This document shows positions 6,404-12,949 of a stretch of DNA of 13,037 nucleotides, one piece after another; within the stretch, counting starts at the first letter, position 1; each line of letters begins with the position of its first letter. The translations under genes were made by a program, and so were the position numbers. The notes below the pieces were generated by a model that did not search any database, was not told the origin of the DNA, and saw only the letters and a program-made list of their open reading frames with translations. Source of the stretch: an uncultured Oscillibacter sp. (GTDB lineage Bacteria > Bacillota > Clostridia > Oscillospirales > Oscillospiraceae); the NCBI GenBank assembly GCA_900542115.1, contig UQMC01000053.1, forward strand, positions 1 to 13,037, in the 5' to 3' direction.

Positions 6404-8064
6404 CCGGAAAAATCTTCCGCTCCGCGCTGGGCGCGTCCTTGACGGTGCTGCTGGCGGCGCTGCTGGTGTTCTCCGGCTGCCTGTATGGGTATTTCGGCTC
6501 CGTGTGGGAGCAGCAGCTCCGGGAGGAGCTGCGCCTCGCGGCTTCTGCGGTGGAGACAGAGGGCGATGATTACCTTTCCTCCCTGCCCACCGGCACGGCC
6601 TGCCGCTTTACATGGGTAGCGCCGGACGGAACCGTGCTCCGCGACACGCAGGCAGACGCCGCCTCCATGGAAAACCACGCCCAGCGGGAGGAGATCCGGC
6701 AGGCCCTGACGACCGGCAGCGGCAGCAGTGTCCGCTATTCCGACACGCTGACGGAAAAGACCGTTTATGAGGCCGTGCGCCTGTCCGACGGGTCTGTACT
6801 GCGAATTGCAGGCGGCCAGAAAACCGTGGGAATGCTGGTGCTGGGGCTGCTCCACGCGGTTATCGCCGTAGCGCTGCTGGCGGCAGGGCTGTCCGCCCTG
6901 CTGGCAAGCCGCGCCGCAAAGCGGGTAGTGGCTCCTCTGAACCAACTCGATTTGGAGCACCCGCTGAAAAATGACGCCTACGATGAGCTCTCCCCCCTTC
7001 TCAGCCGCATTCACGCCCAGCAGCAGACGCTGCATCGACAGGCCCGGGATTTGGAACGGCGGCAAGACGAATTTGAGCAGATCACCGACAGTATGCGGGA
7101 GGGGCTGCTGCTTTTGGGGCAGGACCACCGCATTCTCAGCATCAACCCTGCCGCGCAGACGCTGTTCGGTACGGACCGGAGCTGTATCGGCCGGGATTTT
7201 CTGACGGTGGACCGCCGCAGTGACATCAGCGCCGCCGTGGATGCCGCCTTGACACAGGGACACGCCCAGCTCCGGCAGCAGCGGCAGGGCCGGGAATACC
7301 AGATCGACCTGAGCCGAATCGACTCCGGCGGCGAGGTCTTCGGCGCTGTGCTGCTGGCCTTTGACGTCACAGAACAGGCAGAGGCGGAGCGGATGCGCCG
7401 GGAGTTTACCGCCAACGTCTCCCACGAGCTGAAAACGCCGCTGCAATCCATTATCGGCAGCGTGGAGCTGCTGGAAAAAGATTTGGTGCAGCCGGAAGAC
7501 CGTCCCCGCTTCTTAGGGCGCATCCATCAGGAGGCCCAGCGGCTGGTGTCCCTCATCAACGATATTCTGGGGCTTTCTCAGTTGGACGAGGGCGCGGCCA
7601 TGCCGAGAGAATCGGTGTCGCTGCTCTCGCTGGCGCAGGAGGCTGCCGCCTCCCTGTCCGCCGCGGCGCAGGCGCAGAACGTCACGCTGACCGTCAACGG
7701 CACGGCGGGAACCCTTACCGGTGTGCGGCGGCTTTTGAGCGAGACCGTCCGCAACCTCTGCGAAAACGCTGTGAAGTACAATGTCCCCGGCGGCAGCATC
7801 ACCGTTACAGTAGCAGAAACACCCCGAGCTGTGACGCTGACTGTGGCGGACACCGGCATCGGCATCCCCCCGGCAGATCAAAGCCGGGTCTTTGAGCGGT
7901 TCTACCGGGTGGACAAGAGCCATTCCCGGGCCATCGGCGGCACGGGGCTGGGGCTTTCCATCGTCAAGCACGCCGTTGCCTACCATCACGGCACCGTCCA
8001 ACTGGACAGCACACCGGGACAGGGCACGGTCATTACCGTGACGCTCCCCAAGGACGCCGCCTGA
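6400..8064 (+). CDS. phoR: Phosphate sensor histidine kinase PhoR
   Basis: 554 residues. Membrane segment about 8-31, an extracytoplasmic domain of roughly 110 residues, a second membrane segment about 143-168, a short HAMP-like linker, and a PAS domain about 225-325. The kinase core follows: the H-box FTANVSHELKTPLQS (336-350) with phosphoacceptor H342, N-box NLCENAVKYN (452-461), G1 DTGIGIP (484-490), F-box FERFYRVD (498-505), and G2 GGTGLGLS (513-520). This is the full TM-loop-TM-HAMP-PAS-HisKA-HATPase layout of Gram-positive PhoR. All catalytic boxes are intact. The start overlaps the phoB stop by the ATGA arrangement and has GGAGG (6388-6392) seven bases upstream. It is the last gene of the operon, followed by a strong terminator. 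Confidence 0.93.
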   Translation: MTGKIFRSALGASLTVLLAALLVFSGCLYGYFGSVWEQQLREELRLAASAVETEGDDYLSSLPTGTACRFTWVAPDGTVLRDTQADAASMENHAQREEIRQALTTGSGSSVRYSDTLTEKTVYEAVRLSDGSVLRIAGGQKTVGMLVLGLLHAVIAVALLAAGLSALLASRAAKRVVAPLNQLDLEHPLKNDAYDELSPLLSRIHAQQQTLHRQARDLERRQDEFEQITDSMREGLLLLGQDHRILSINPAAQTLFGTDRSCIGRDFLTVDRRSDISAAVDAALTQGHAQLRQQRQGREYQIDLSRIDSGGEVFGAVLLAFDVTEQAEAERMRREFTANVSHELKTPLQSIIGSVELLEKDLVQPEDRPRFLGRIHQEAQRLVSLINDILGLSQLDEGAAMPRESVSLLSLAQEAAASLSAAAQAQNVTLTVNGTAGTLTGVRRLLSETVRNLCENAVKYNVPGGSITVTVAETPRAVTLTVADTGIGIPPADQSRVFERFYRVDKSHSRAIGGTGLGLSIVKHAVAYHHGTVQLDSTPGQGTVITVTLPKDAA

Positions 8065-8091
8065 CCTGCCGCATTTTCTGTTTTCTCACCT

Positions 8092-8123
8092 TCCCCGGCA
8101 GCCATTCCGCTGCCGGGGATTTT
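8092..8123 (+). terminator. Intrinsic terminator of the pst-pho operon
   Basis: A perfect 11-bp stem (TCCCCGGCAGC at 8092-8102, GCTGCCGGGGA at 8109-8119) with a 6-base loop is followed by TTTT (8120-8123), 27 bases after the phoR stop. Confidence 0.9.
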
Positions 8124-8153
8124 CTGCGTCCTTCTTCAGCAAAGGTGTACAAT

Positions 8154-8209
8154 AAAAGCGCGCTGTTTTTGTCGGACTCACGCGAGTTTTGTCCGAGTAA
8201 GCGCCTTTT
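8154..8209 (+). repeat. Nested palindrome and 20-bp direct repeat upstream of the par cassette
   Basis: An outer AAAAGCGC (8154-8161) can pair with GCGCcTTTT (8201-8209). Inside lies CGGAC/GTCCG (8173-8177 with 8191-8195) and a central near-palindrome ACTCACGCGAGT (8176-8187). Overlaid on this is a direct repeat, TTTGTCGGACT (8168-8178) and TTTGTCCGAGT (8188-8198), 9 of 11 identical with a 20-base period. It may be a second terminator or a protein-binding site. The central TCACGCGA resembles the core of chromosomal parS (TCACGTGA), but the full 16-mer matches poorly. Confidence 0.4.
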
Positions 8210-8250
8210 GCACGCCGCTTTCCTCACCCTCCTACGTCAATGCAAAATTT

Positions 8251-8331
8251 GACATCATCTGTCCTTGTTTTTTCTTGACAGATGGACATTATAATGTCAT
8301 AATATTTTTTGAAAAATGACATCATAATGTC
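8251..8331 (+). promoter_or_regulatory. Promoter and three phased operators of the par cassette
   Basis: A near-consensus sigma-A promoter, TTGACA (8275-8280) and CATAAT (8298-8303), has 17-base spacing. A perfect 14-bp palindrome GACATTATAATGTC (8285-8298) fills the spacer. A second copy with one change, GACATCATAATGTC, lies at 8318-8331 and a degenerate one, GACATCATCTGTC, at 8251-8263. The starts are 34 and 33 bases apart, about three helical turns, so all face the same side of the DNA. Occupancy would block RNA polymerase. The RHH protein encoded immediately downstream is the likely binder, as for autoregulated partition operons; that is inferred. Confidence 0.75.
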
Positions 8332-8334
8332 AAC

Positions 8335-8368
8335 TCCGCCCATATCCTGTCGAACCGGCTTGGGCGGA
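8335..8368 (+). other. Leader stem-loop before the RHH gene
   Basis: A perfect 8-bp stem (TCCGCCCA at 8335-8342, TGGGCGGA at 8361-8368) with an 18-base loop lies in the expected 5' leader, ending seven bases before the ribosome site at 8375-8382. No T-run follows. Its role is unknown; it may stabilise the message. Confidence 0.45.
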
Positions 8369-8387
8369 CCGTGCAAAGGAGGGAACC

Positions 8388-8558
8388 ATGGAGGACAAGA
8401 AGGTAAAGCTGCTGGTATACGCCACAGAGTCGGAGCGCACCCGCATCAAGCTGGCCGCTACCCGGCTGGGCATGAGCATGACCCAGTTCATGCTGGACAG
8501 CATCATGGAGCAGGTCTCCAGCGTGGAGGACCTTGAAAAGAAAGGTGAGGCGCTATGA
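8388..8558 (+). CDS. Small ribbon-helix-helix DNA-binding protein, par-cassette regulator
   Basis: 56 residues. An N-terminal strand (KKVKLLVYA, 4-12), first helix (about 13-28), a turn at LGMS, and second helix (about 31-43, TQFMLDSIMEQV) match the Arc/MetJ/CopG ribbon-helix-helix fold; a short charged tail follows. Such proteins dimerise and insert the strand into the major groove, often repressing their own operon. The ribosome site AAAGGAGG (8375-8382) sits five bases before the ATG. Its TGA overlaps the ATG of parA (ATGA), so the two are translationally coupled. The phased palindromes in the promoter are its obvious targets. In small plasmid partition systems an RHH protein of this kind is the centromere binder (ParG or omega type); here it may be repressor, centromere binder or both. 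Confidence 0.8.
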   Translation: MEDKKVKLLVYATESERTRIKLAATRLGMSMTQFMLDSIMEQVSSVEDLEKKGEAL

Positions 8559-9325
8559 AAACCATCGCCATCATGAACCAGAAGGGCGGCACCGGAAAGA
8601 CCACCTCCGCCATCAATCTGGCCGGTGAGCTGGTACGCCGGGGGAAAAAGGTCCTCATTGTGGACACGGACACCCAGGGCAACGCCACCAGCAATTTGGA
8701 GCTGACCGAGGTTCCCAAGATCACGCTGTCGGACATCATCGTGGATAAGGACCACCGAATCCCGGACGCCATCTGCCATACCTCCATCGAGGGGCTGGAC
8801 CTCATCCGGGGCGGCTCCCTGCTGGCGCCGGCCCTTGCCGCCATGCAGGAGATGCCCTTTGGCCGGGACATGACCCTCAAGCGGCTGGTGCCGCAGATTC
8901 CCAAGGACTATGACTTCGTTTTCTTCGACTGCTCCCCCTCGCTGGAGAGCCTGTTCAACATCAATGTGCTGGTCGCCGTGCAGTACATCCTCATTCCTAT
9001 CAAGGTGGACAAGAACTCCATCGAGGGCTACAACGTCATGCTGGAAACCGTGCAGAACGTCCGAGAGCTGGTGAATCCCGACATCCGCGTGCTGGGTATT
9101 TTCATGACCGCCGTGGAGACCGGCGCCTCGCTGGACCGGGAAATGATCGCGAATTTCCCGCAAATGCTGCCGGAGCTGGCGTTCCACAGCTACATTCGCA
9201 AAAATATCGACGTAAAAAAGGCCCCGCTGGCGCTGAAGCCCCTGTGCTTCTACTCCCCCCGCTGCACCGCCACGGAGGACTACGCCGCGCTCTGCGGCGA
9301 AATGCTGGAACGAATGGAGGGCTGA
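8555..9325 (+). CDS. parA: ParA-family partition ATPase
   Basis: 256 residues. A deviant Walker A KGGTGKTT (10-17) with the signature lysine K10, Walker A' in VDTDTQGNAT (36-45), and a Walker B-like FVFFDCSPS (121-129, D125) identify the ParA/Soj/MinD group. There is no N-terminal HTH, so it is of the short type. Such ATPases bind DNA non-specifically in the ATP state and move cargo bound by the partner protein. The usual DPQGN is DTQGN here, a small change beside the active site. Start is the ATG overlapping the RHH stop, with AAAGGTGAGG just upstream. parB follows after four bases. The role in segregating something is inferred; regulatory functions are also known for this family. Confidence 0.92.
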   Translation: MKTIAIMNQKGGTGKTTSAINLAGELVRRGKKVLIVDTDTQGNATSNLELTEVPKITLSDIIVDKDHRIPDAICHTSIEGLDLIRGGSLLAPALAAMQEMPFGRDMTLKRLVPQIPKDYDFVFFDCSPSLESLFNINVLVAVQYILIPIKVDKNSIEGYNVMLETVQNVRELVNPDIRVLGIFMTAVETGASLDREMIANFPQMLPELAFHSYIRKNIDVKKAPLALKPLCFYSPRCTATEDYAALCGEMLERMEG

Positions 9326-9329
9326 GGAC

Positions 9330-10262
9330 ATGGCATCGAAAAAATCCCCGTCCATTTTCGGGACGCTGCAAAAGACTGCGGACAACGCCGCCGCAGTGAA
9401 CGGTGAGTTTGTCCGGCAGCTCCGGGTGGACGCGCTGGAGGAAAATCCCATGAACCGCTTCTCCATGGCGGAGGACGCACAGTTTCAGGCCACCATGGAC
9501 AGCGTGGAAAAGGACGGATTTTTAGAAGATATCATCGTGACCCCCGCTGAGGCCGAGGGGAAATACCGCATCATCAGCGGACACCGCCGGGTCCGGGCTG
9601 CCAAAAAGCTGGGAAAGGTCACTGTCCCCTGCAAGGTGCGGCACTACCATGACCGGCTGGAGGAGCTGCGGGCCCTGATGGGCACGAACCTGCACCGCCG
9701 GAACGTCTCCCCCTTTGACATGGCCCGGCAGCTTGAAACGCTGCGTGAGGTGCTGCGGGAGGAGGACCGCCTGCCGGAAAACGTAAAGGAGCAGGCGGAG
9801 ATGATGGCGTCACAGACGGAGCTCTCCCGCGCCACGGTGGAGCGGTATCTTGACCTTCTGAATTTGGATGACACCCTCACCGGCTGGGCCGAGGGCGGAA
9901 AAATGACCATGACGGACGCCTATGAGCTGGCCCGCCGGAGCAACGCCCACCTCTACCCCATTGTGGAGGACTTCGTGGATAAGGCCGGGGACAAGAGCGA
10001 CTTCCCCGCCCTCGTCCACCGGGCCATTGCCTACGCCAAGGCCGCCGAGCTGCCCGTGACGCCGCCTAAGCCCGTCGCCGCCAACGCGCTGCGGACGGTG
10101 GACTCCTTCGGCCGCTCCATCCGGCGCTCCACCGCCCAGCTCCAAAGTCTGAAGCTGGACGCGGAGGACCGGGTCACCGCCCGGAAAAAGCTGGACACCT
10201 GCCTTGCAAATTTAGAGGAGCTGCGCCGGACCGTAGAGGCCCTGAAGGCGTCCCTGGACTGA
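9330..10262 (+). CDS. parB: ParB/Spo0J-family DNA-binding protein
   Basis: 310 residues. The N-terminal ParB/Srx-fold domain (about 27-125) contains LEENPMNRF (36-44), SGHRRVRAAKKLG (83-95), and GTNLHRRNVSPFDMARQL (118-135). The helix-turn-helix lies about 155-183 (SQTELSRATVERYLDLL). The C-terminal third is charged and helical (about 265-310), likely a dimerisation coiled coil. Chromosomal Spo0J proteins carry GERR in the CTP-binding motif; here it is GHRR, as in many plasmid and ICE ParB proteins. Ribosome site GGAGG (9316-9320) lies at the end of parA. It should load at a centromere site and stimulate ParA. No canonical parS (TGTTTCACGTGAAACA) was found in the window, so its site is unknown. 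Confidence 0.9.
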   Translation: MASKKSPSIFGTLQKTADNAAAVNGEFVRQLRVDALEENPMNRFSMAEDAQFQATMDSVEKDGFLEDIIVTPAEAEGKYRIISGHRRVRAAKKLGKVTVPCKVRHYHDRLEELRALMGTNLHRRNVSPFDMARQLETLREVLREEDRLPENVKEQAEMMASQTELSRATVERYLDLLNLDDTLTGWAEGGKMTMTDAYELARRSNAHLYPIVEDFVDKAGDKSDFPALVHRAIAYAKAAELPVTPPKPVAANALRTVDSFGRSIRRSTAQLQSLKLDAEDRVTARKKLDTCLANLEELRRTVEALKASLD

Positions 10263-10309
10263 AGCTGAATACCCGGCCGCGCTGTCGGCCGGAAACAGGA
10301 GGATGTGCT

Positions 10310-11524
10310 ATGTTTGATGTAAAAAAGGAAGCTGCGGCCCTTTCCGCCGAGCTGGAAACCATTTACAAGGACCTGCACCGCCACCCGGAGATCGGCTATG
10401 ACGAGCACCGGACCTCCGGCATCATCGCCGATTACCTCCGCGCCTGCGGCATGGAGGTGCAGACCGGCATCGCCATCACCGGCGTGGTGGGAACACTGGA
10501 TTCCGGCCGCCCCGGCAAAACGCTGCTGATTCGGGCGGATATGGACTGCCTGCAGGTGGAGGAAATGACCGCCTGCGACTACCGCTCCGAAAATCCCGGA
10601 AAAATGCACGCCTGCGGCCATGATGCCCATGTGACCATGCTGCTGGGCGCCGCCAAGCTCCTCTCCGCCCATAGAGACGCCTTCCGGGGCAAAATCAAAT
10701 TCCTCTTTGAGCCCTCGGAGGAAAGCATTCCCGCTTCTATGAAAGAAACCGTCCGCGCCGCCGGATACGATGGCGAGGGCGGCGCAGGCTTTATGATTCA
10801 GCAGGGCGTTTTGGAGGGCGTGGACATGGCGCTGGCCCTTCATGTACAGCCCGCCGTCCCTGCCGGAAAGATCCAGATCGCCCGGCATGAGGCCACCGCC
10901 TCCAGCGATGTGTATGACATCATGCTCACCGGTAAGGGCGGCCACGGCGCCATGCCGGAAAACGCCGTAGACCCGGTGCCCGCCATGGCGGAGCTTATCA
11001 CCGCCATCCACATGCTCCCCACCCGGGAGGTCAGCTCCATGGAAAACTGCGTCATCTCCATCGGGCAGGTGGAGCTCCCCGGCTCCGTGTGGAACGTGGT
11101 GCCGGAGCGCGCCCACATTGTCGGCGGCTTCCGCACGTTCAACAACGATGTCCGGGCCCTGCTGCGCCAGCGCATCCCGGAGCTGGCCGAGGGCATTGCC
11201 AAGGCCAACCGCTGCACGGCGGTGTGTACCCAGACCCTCGGCTATGACGCCACCATCAACGATGAGGCCATGGCGCTGGAGGTGAGCCGCACGCTGGAGA
11301 ACATTGTCGGCGAGGGGAATGTGATTCTCACCAACAAGCCCTTTATGGGCTCCGAGGACTTCGGCTGCTTCACCCAGCACGAGCCGGGCGTGCTGTTCTG
11401 GCTGGGCATCGGCACGGGTGAGGACGATAAGCCCCTGCACAATCCGTATTTCAAAATGGATCTGAACGCCCTGCCTGTGGGCACGGCCTGCCATGTCCAG
11501 AACGCGCTGCATTTCCTGAAGTAA
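10310..11524 (+). CDS. M20D-family amidohydrolase (N-acyl amino acid hydrolase type)
   Basis: 404 residues, the usual length for M20D metallopeptidase-like amidohydrolases, which cleave N-acyl or N-acetyl amides of amino acids in the cytosol. Motifs: LHRHPEIGYDEHRT (22-35), IRADMD (74-79), HACGHDAH (100-107), EPSEE (134-138), LHVQP (177-181), GKGGHGAMPENAVDP (208-222), GSEDFG (347-352) and LHNPYF (376-381). The metal ligands C102, H104, E138, H178 and H377 are all present, so it should be active with two divalent metals. The substrate cannot be read from sequence; hippurate, acetyl-diaminopimelate or other acyl-amino acids are options. Ribosome site AGGAGG (10297-10302). It starts 47 bases after parB with a small GC hairpin (10273-10292) but no T-run between, so co-transcription with the par genes is likely. 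Confidence 0.9.
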   Translation: MFDVKKEAAALSAELETIYKDLHRHPEIGYDEHRTSGIIADYLRACGMEVQTGIAITGVVGTLDSGRPGKTLLIRADMDCLQVEEMTACDYRSENPGKMHACGHDAHVTMLLGAAKLLSAHRDAFRGKIKFLFEPSEESIPASMKETVRAAGYDGEGGAGFMIQQGVLEGVDMALALHVQPAVPAGKIQIARHEATASSDVYDIMLTGKGGHGAMPENAVDPVPAMAELITAIHMLPTREVSSMENCVISIGQVELPGSVWNVVPERAHIVGGFRTFNNDVRALLRQRIPELAEGIAKANRCTAVCTQTLGYDATINDEAMALEVSRTLENIVGEGNVILTNKPFMGSEDFGCFTQHEPGVLFWLGIGTGEDDKPLHNPYFKMDLNALPVGTACHVQNALHFLK

Positions 11525-11672
11525 ACACCCCAAATCAAATAAAACTTTAAGGAGAGCTTTTTGAAACAGTTATCTTTATCACTGGATCGTGTGGCCTGAC
11601 CGGGAGGTCCGGCAAATTCAACACACGCCGCTCCTCCCGAAGCTCGGAGCATACCGATTCAGGAGGAATATC

Positions 11673-12098
11673 ATGAACCGTGAAAACAAACGGAAGGCCT
11701 TTGAAAAGGGCTATTATAAGACCCATCCCTGCACCGATCCATTTACCTGCAAGGTCTGCGGACGCCTCTGCGCGCCGGAGAGCGCCGGGAGCCAGCACCG
11801 TAACCACTGCCCCAACTGCCTTTCCAGCCTCCATGTGGACATAGAGCCGGGAGACCGGGCCGCCGACTGCGGCGGCATCATGGAGCCGGTGGCAGTCTGG
11901 GTGCGGAACAATGGCGAGTGGGCCATTATCCACCGCTGCAGGCGCTGCGGAGCTTTCAGCTCCAACCGCGTAGCGGCAGATGACAACCCCATGAAGCTCA
12001 TGAGCATCGCCCTGCGGCCCCTGTGCCGTCCGCCCTTCCCGCTGGAGCGCATTGAGGAACTCACCGCCCTCATGGGCGGGGAGGGCAGTATGCGGTAA
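11673..12098 (+). CDS. RNHCP-domain zinc-binding protein
   Basis: 141 residues from the ATG at 11673, which has AGGAGG (11661-11666) six bases upstream. An upstream in-frame start exists but lacks a ribosome site. The family-defining RNHCP motif is at 43-47. The cysteine pairs C26-C29 (CKVC), C46-C49 (CPNC) and C89-C92 (CRRC) would form zinc-binding knuckles. The first 20 residues are basic. The family is known only as small bacterial zinc-ribbon-like proteins of unknown function; nucleic-acid binding is plausible but unproven. It lies 148 bases after the amidohydrolase with no terminator between, and is followed by a strong one, so it closes the transcription unit. Confidence 0.85.
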   Translation: MNRENKRKAFEKGYYKTHPCTDPFTCKVCGRLCAPESAGSQHRNHCPNCLSSLHVDIEPGDRAADCGGIMEPVAVWVRNNGEWAIIHRCRRCGAFSSNRVAADDNPMKLMSIALRPLCRPPFPLERIEELTALMGGEGSMR

Positions 12099-12123
12099 GC
12101 ATCGTTTCTTGTAAAATCACTTT

Positions 12124-12160
12124 GAGCGGAGCTGCTTTCAGCGGCTCCGCTCTGCTTTTT
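12124..12160 (+). terminator. Intrinsic terminator after the RNHCP gene
   Basis: A 12-bp stem (GAGCGGAGCTGC at 12124-12135, GCGGCTCCGCTC at 12141-12152, one G-U pair) with a 5-base loop is followed three bases later by five T (12156-12160). It lies 25 bases after the stop and closes the block that begins at the par promoter. Confidence 0.88.
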
Positions 12161-12273
12161 CTTTCTTTTATCCGCAGTCCTCTGCCCCGTTTTGCCGCTC
12201 TTGCCGGTGTAAACAGGTGATTCCTCCGAAAAATCGCATATTTTATGAACAAACAATACTTCTTTTGTGAACA

Positions 12274-12315
12274 TTAGCACTCTCCTATTGACAGTGCTAA
12301 AAATGGTGCTATGAT
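12274..12315 (+). promoter_or_regulatory. CIRCE operator and heat-shock promoter of hsp20
   Basis: TTAGCACTC (12274-12282), nine bases, then CAGTGCTAA (12292-12300) is the CIRCE inverted repeat with one change from consensus in the right arm. HrcA repressor binds CIRCE and leaves on heat stress. The -35 TTGACA (12288-12293) lies within CIRCE and TATGAT (12310-12315) follows at 16-base spacing, so bound HrcA would block polymerase. The sequence before it (12161-12273) is AT-rich and holds no recognisable gene. Confidence 0.92.
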
Positions 12316-12331
12316 AAAGGCGAACTTGAGA

Positions 12332-12443
12332 GGGGGAGCAAAAAGGTCCCCCGGAGAGCTCCAAAACCGTTTGTTCATGTAGGCAACAGAAGGCTGCGGA
12401 CGATGAAGTGATTTCCATTGCCGCAGAAATAAAAGAATGGAGG
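12332..12443 (+). promoter_or_regulatory. Structured hsp20 leader, candidate RNA thermometer
   Basis: The leader, about 130 bases, holds a GGGGGA/TCCCCC hairpin (12332-12337 with 12347-12352), a small GGAG/CTCC hairpin (12353-12362), and a CTGCGG/CCGCAG pairing (12394-12399 with 12421-12426). A competing stem pairs TTTCCATT (12412-12419) with AATGGAGG (12436-12443), which contains the Shine-Dalgarno GGAGG; it has six Watson-Crick and two G-U pairs. The two last pairings exclude each other unless they form a pseudoknot. Weak SD-masking stems with U-rich strands are typical of heat-shock RNA thermometers in Hsp20 genes. Confidence 0.4.
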
Positions 12444-12451
12444 AATGACTT

Positions 12452-12895
12452 ATGCTGCCCAGCATTTTTGGTGAAAATATGTTTGATGATTTCTTCTCTG
12501 ATCCCTTTGGCATGATGGTGCCCCAGACCCGGGATGCCCTTTACGGTAAGCACGCCAAGAACCTGATGAAGACCGATATCCGGGAGACCGATACCAGCTA
12601 CGAGCTGGACATCGACCTGCCGGGCTTCAAGAAGGACGAGGTCAGCATCGACCTGAAGGACGGTTATCTGACCATCAGCGCCGCCAAGGGGCTGGACAAG
12701 GACGCCGAGGACAAGAAGGGCAAGTACATCCGTCAGGAGCGCTATGCCGGTGCCTGCAGCCGGAGCTTCTACGTGGGCTGGGATGTGGAGCCTGACGAGA
12801 TCAGCGCCAAGTTTGAAAGCGGCATCCTTCAGATCTCCGTTCCCAAGGAAACCCGGAAGCCCGAGGTCAAGAGCACCTCGGTGAGCATCCAGTAA
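12452..12895 (+). CDS. hsp20: Small heat-shock protein, Hsp20/alpha-crystallin family
   Basis: 147 residues. A phenylalanine-rich N-terminal arm (1-35, FDDFFSDPFG) comes before the alpha-crystallin domain (about 38-132): DIRETDTSYELDIDLPGFK (42-60) and the family hallmark GILQISVPK (124-132). A short tail ends with VSI (144-146), the I-x-I/V-type anchor that docks on neighbouring subunits. It forms oligomers that hold unfolding proteins for refolding by ATP-dependent chaperones. Ribosome site GGAGG (12439-12443), eight bases upstream. Monocistronic: its own CIRCE promoter, a structured leader and a terminator right after the stop. All domain features look intact. Confidence 0.95.
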   Translation: MLPSIFGENMFDDFFSDPFGMMVPQTRDALYGKHAKNLMKTDIRETDTSYELDIDLPGFKKDEVSIDLKDGYLTISAAKGLDKDAEDKKGKYIRQERYAGACSRSFYVGWDVEPDEISAKFESGILQISVPKETRKPEVKSTSVSIQ

Positions 12896-12902
12896 ATGCC
12901 AA

Positions 12903-12937
12903 GCCCTGCCCCGGCATAAGCCGGAGCGGGGCTTTTT
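12903..12937 (+). terminator. Intrinsic terminator of hsp20
   Basis: A 13-bp stem (12903-12915 with 12920-12932; one G-U pair and one mismatch) with an ATAA loop is followed by five T (12933-12937), seven bases after the hsp20 stop. Confidence 0.88.
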
Positions 12938-12949
12938 CATGGGACACAA

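Noticed and set aside
11561..11599. 12-codon mini-frame with TTG start (MKQLSLSLDRVA) after an AAGGAG, as a leader peptide
   Set aside because: Too short and without codon or structural evidence; a chance frame in the 148-base spacer cannot be excluded.
11601..11639. CGGGAGG/CCTCCCG inverted repeat between the amidohydrolase and RNHCP genes
   Set aside because: Only 7 bp with a 25-base loop and no T-run, so not convincing as a terminator or riboswitch.
12245..12378. 10-bp inverted repeat ATGAACAAAC (12245-12254) and GTTTGTTCAT (12369-12378) flanking the CIRCE promoter
   Set aside because: The left arm lies upstream of the transcription start, so it cannot fold in the mRNA, and arms this far apart may be chance.
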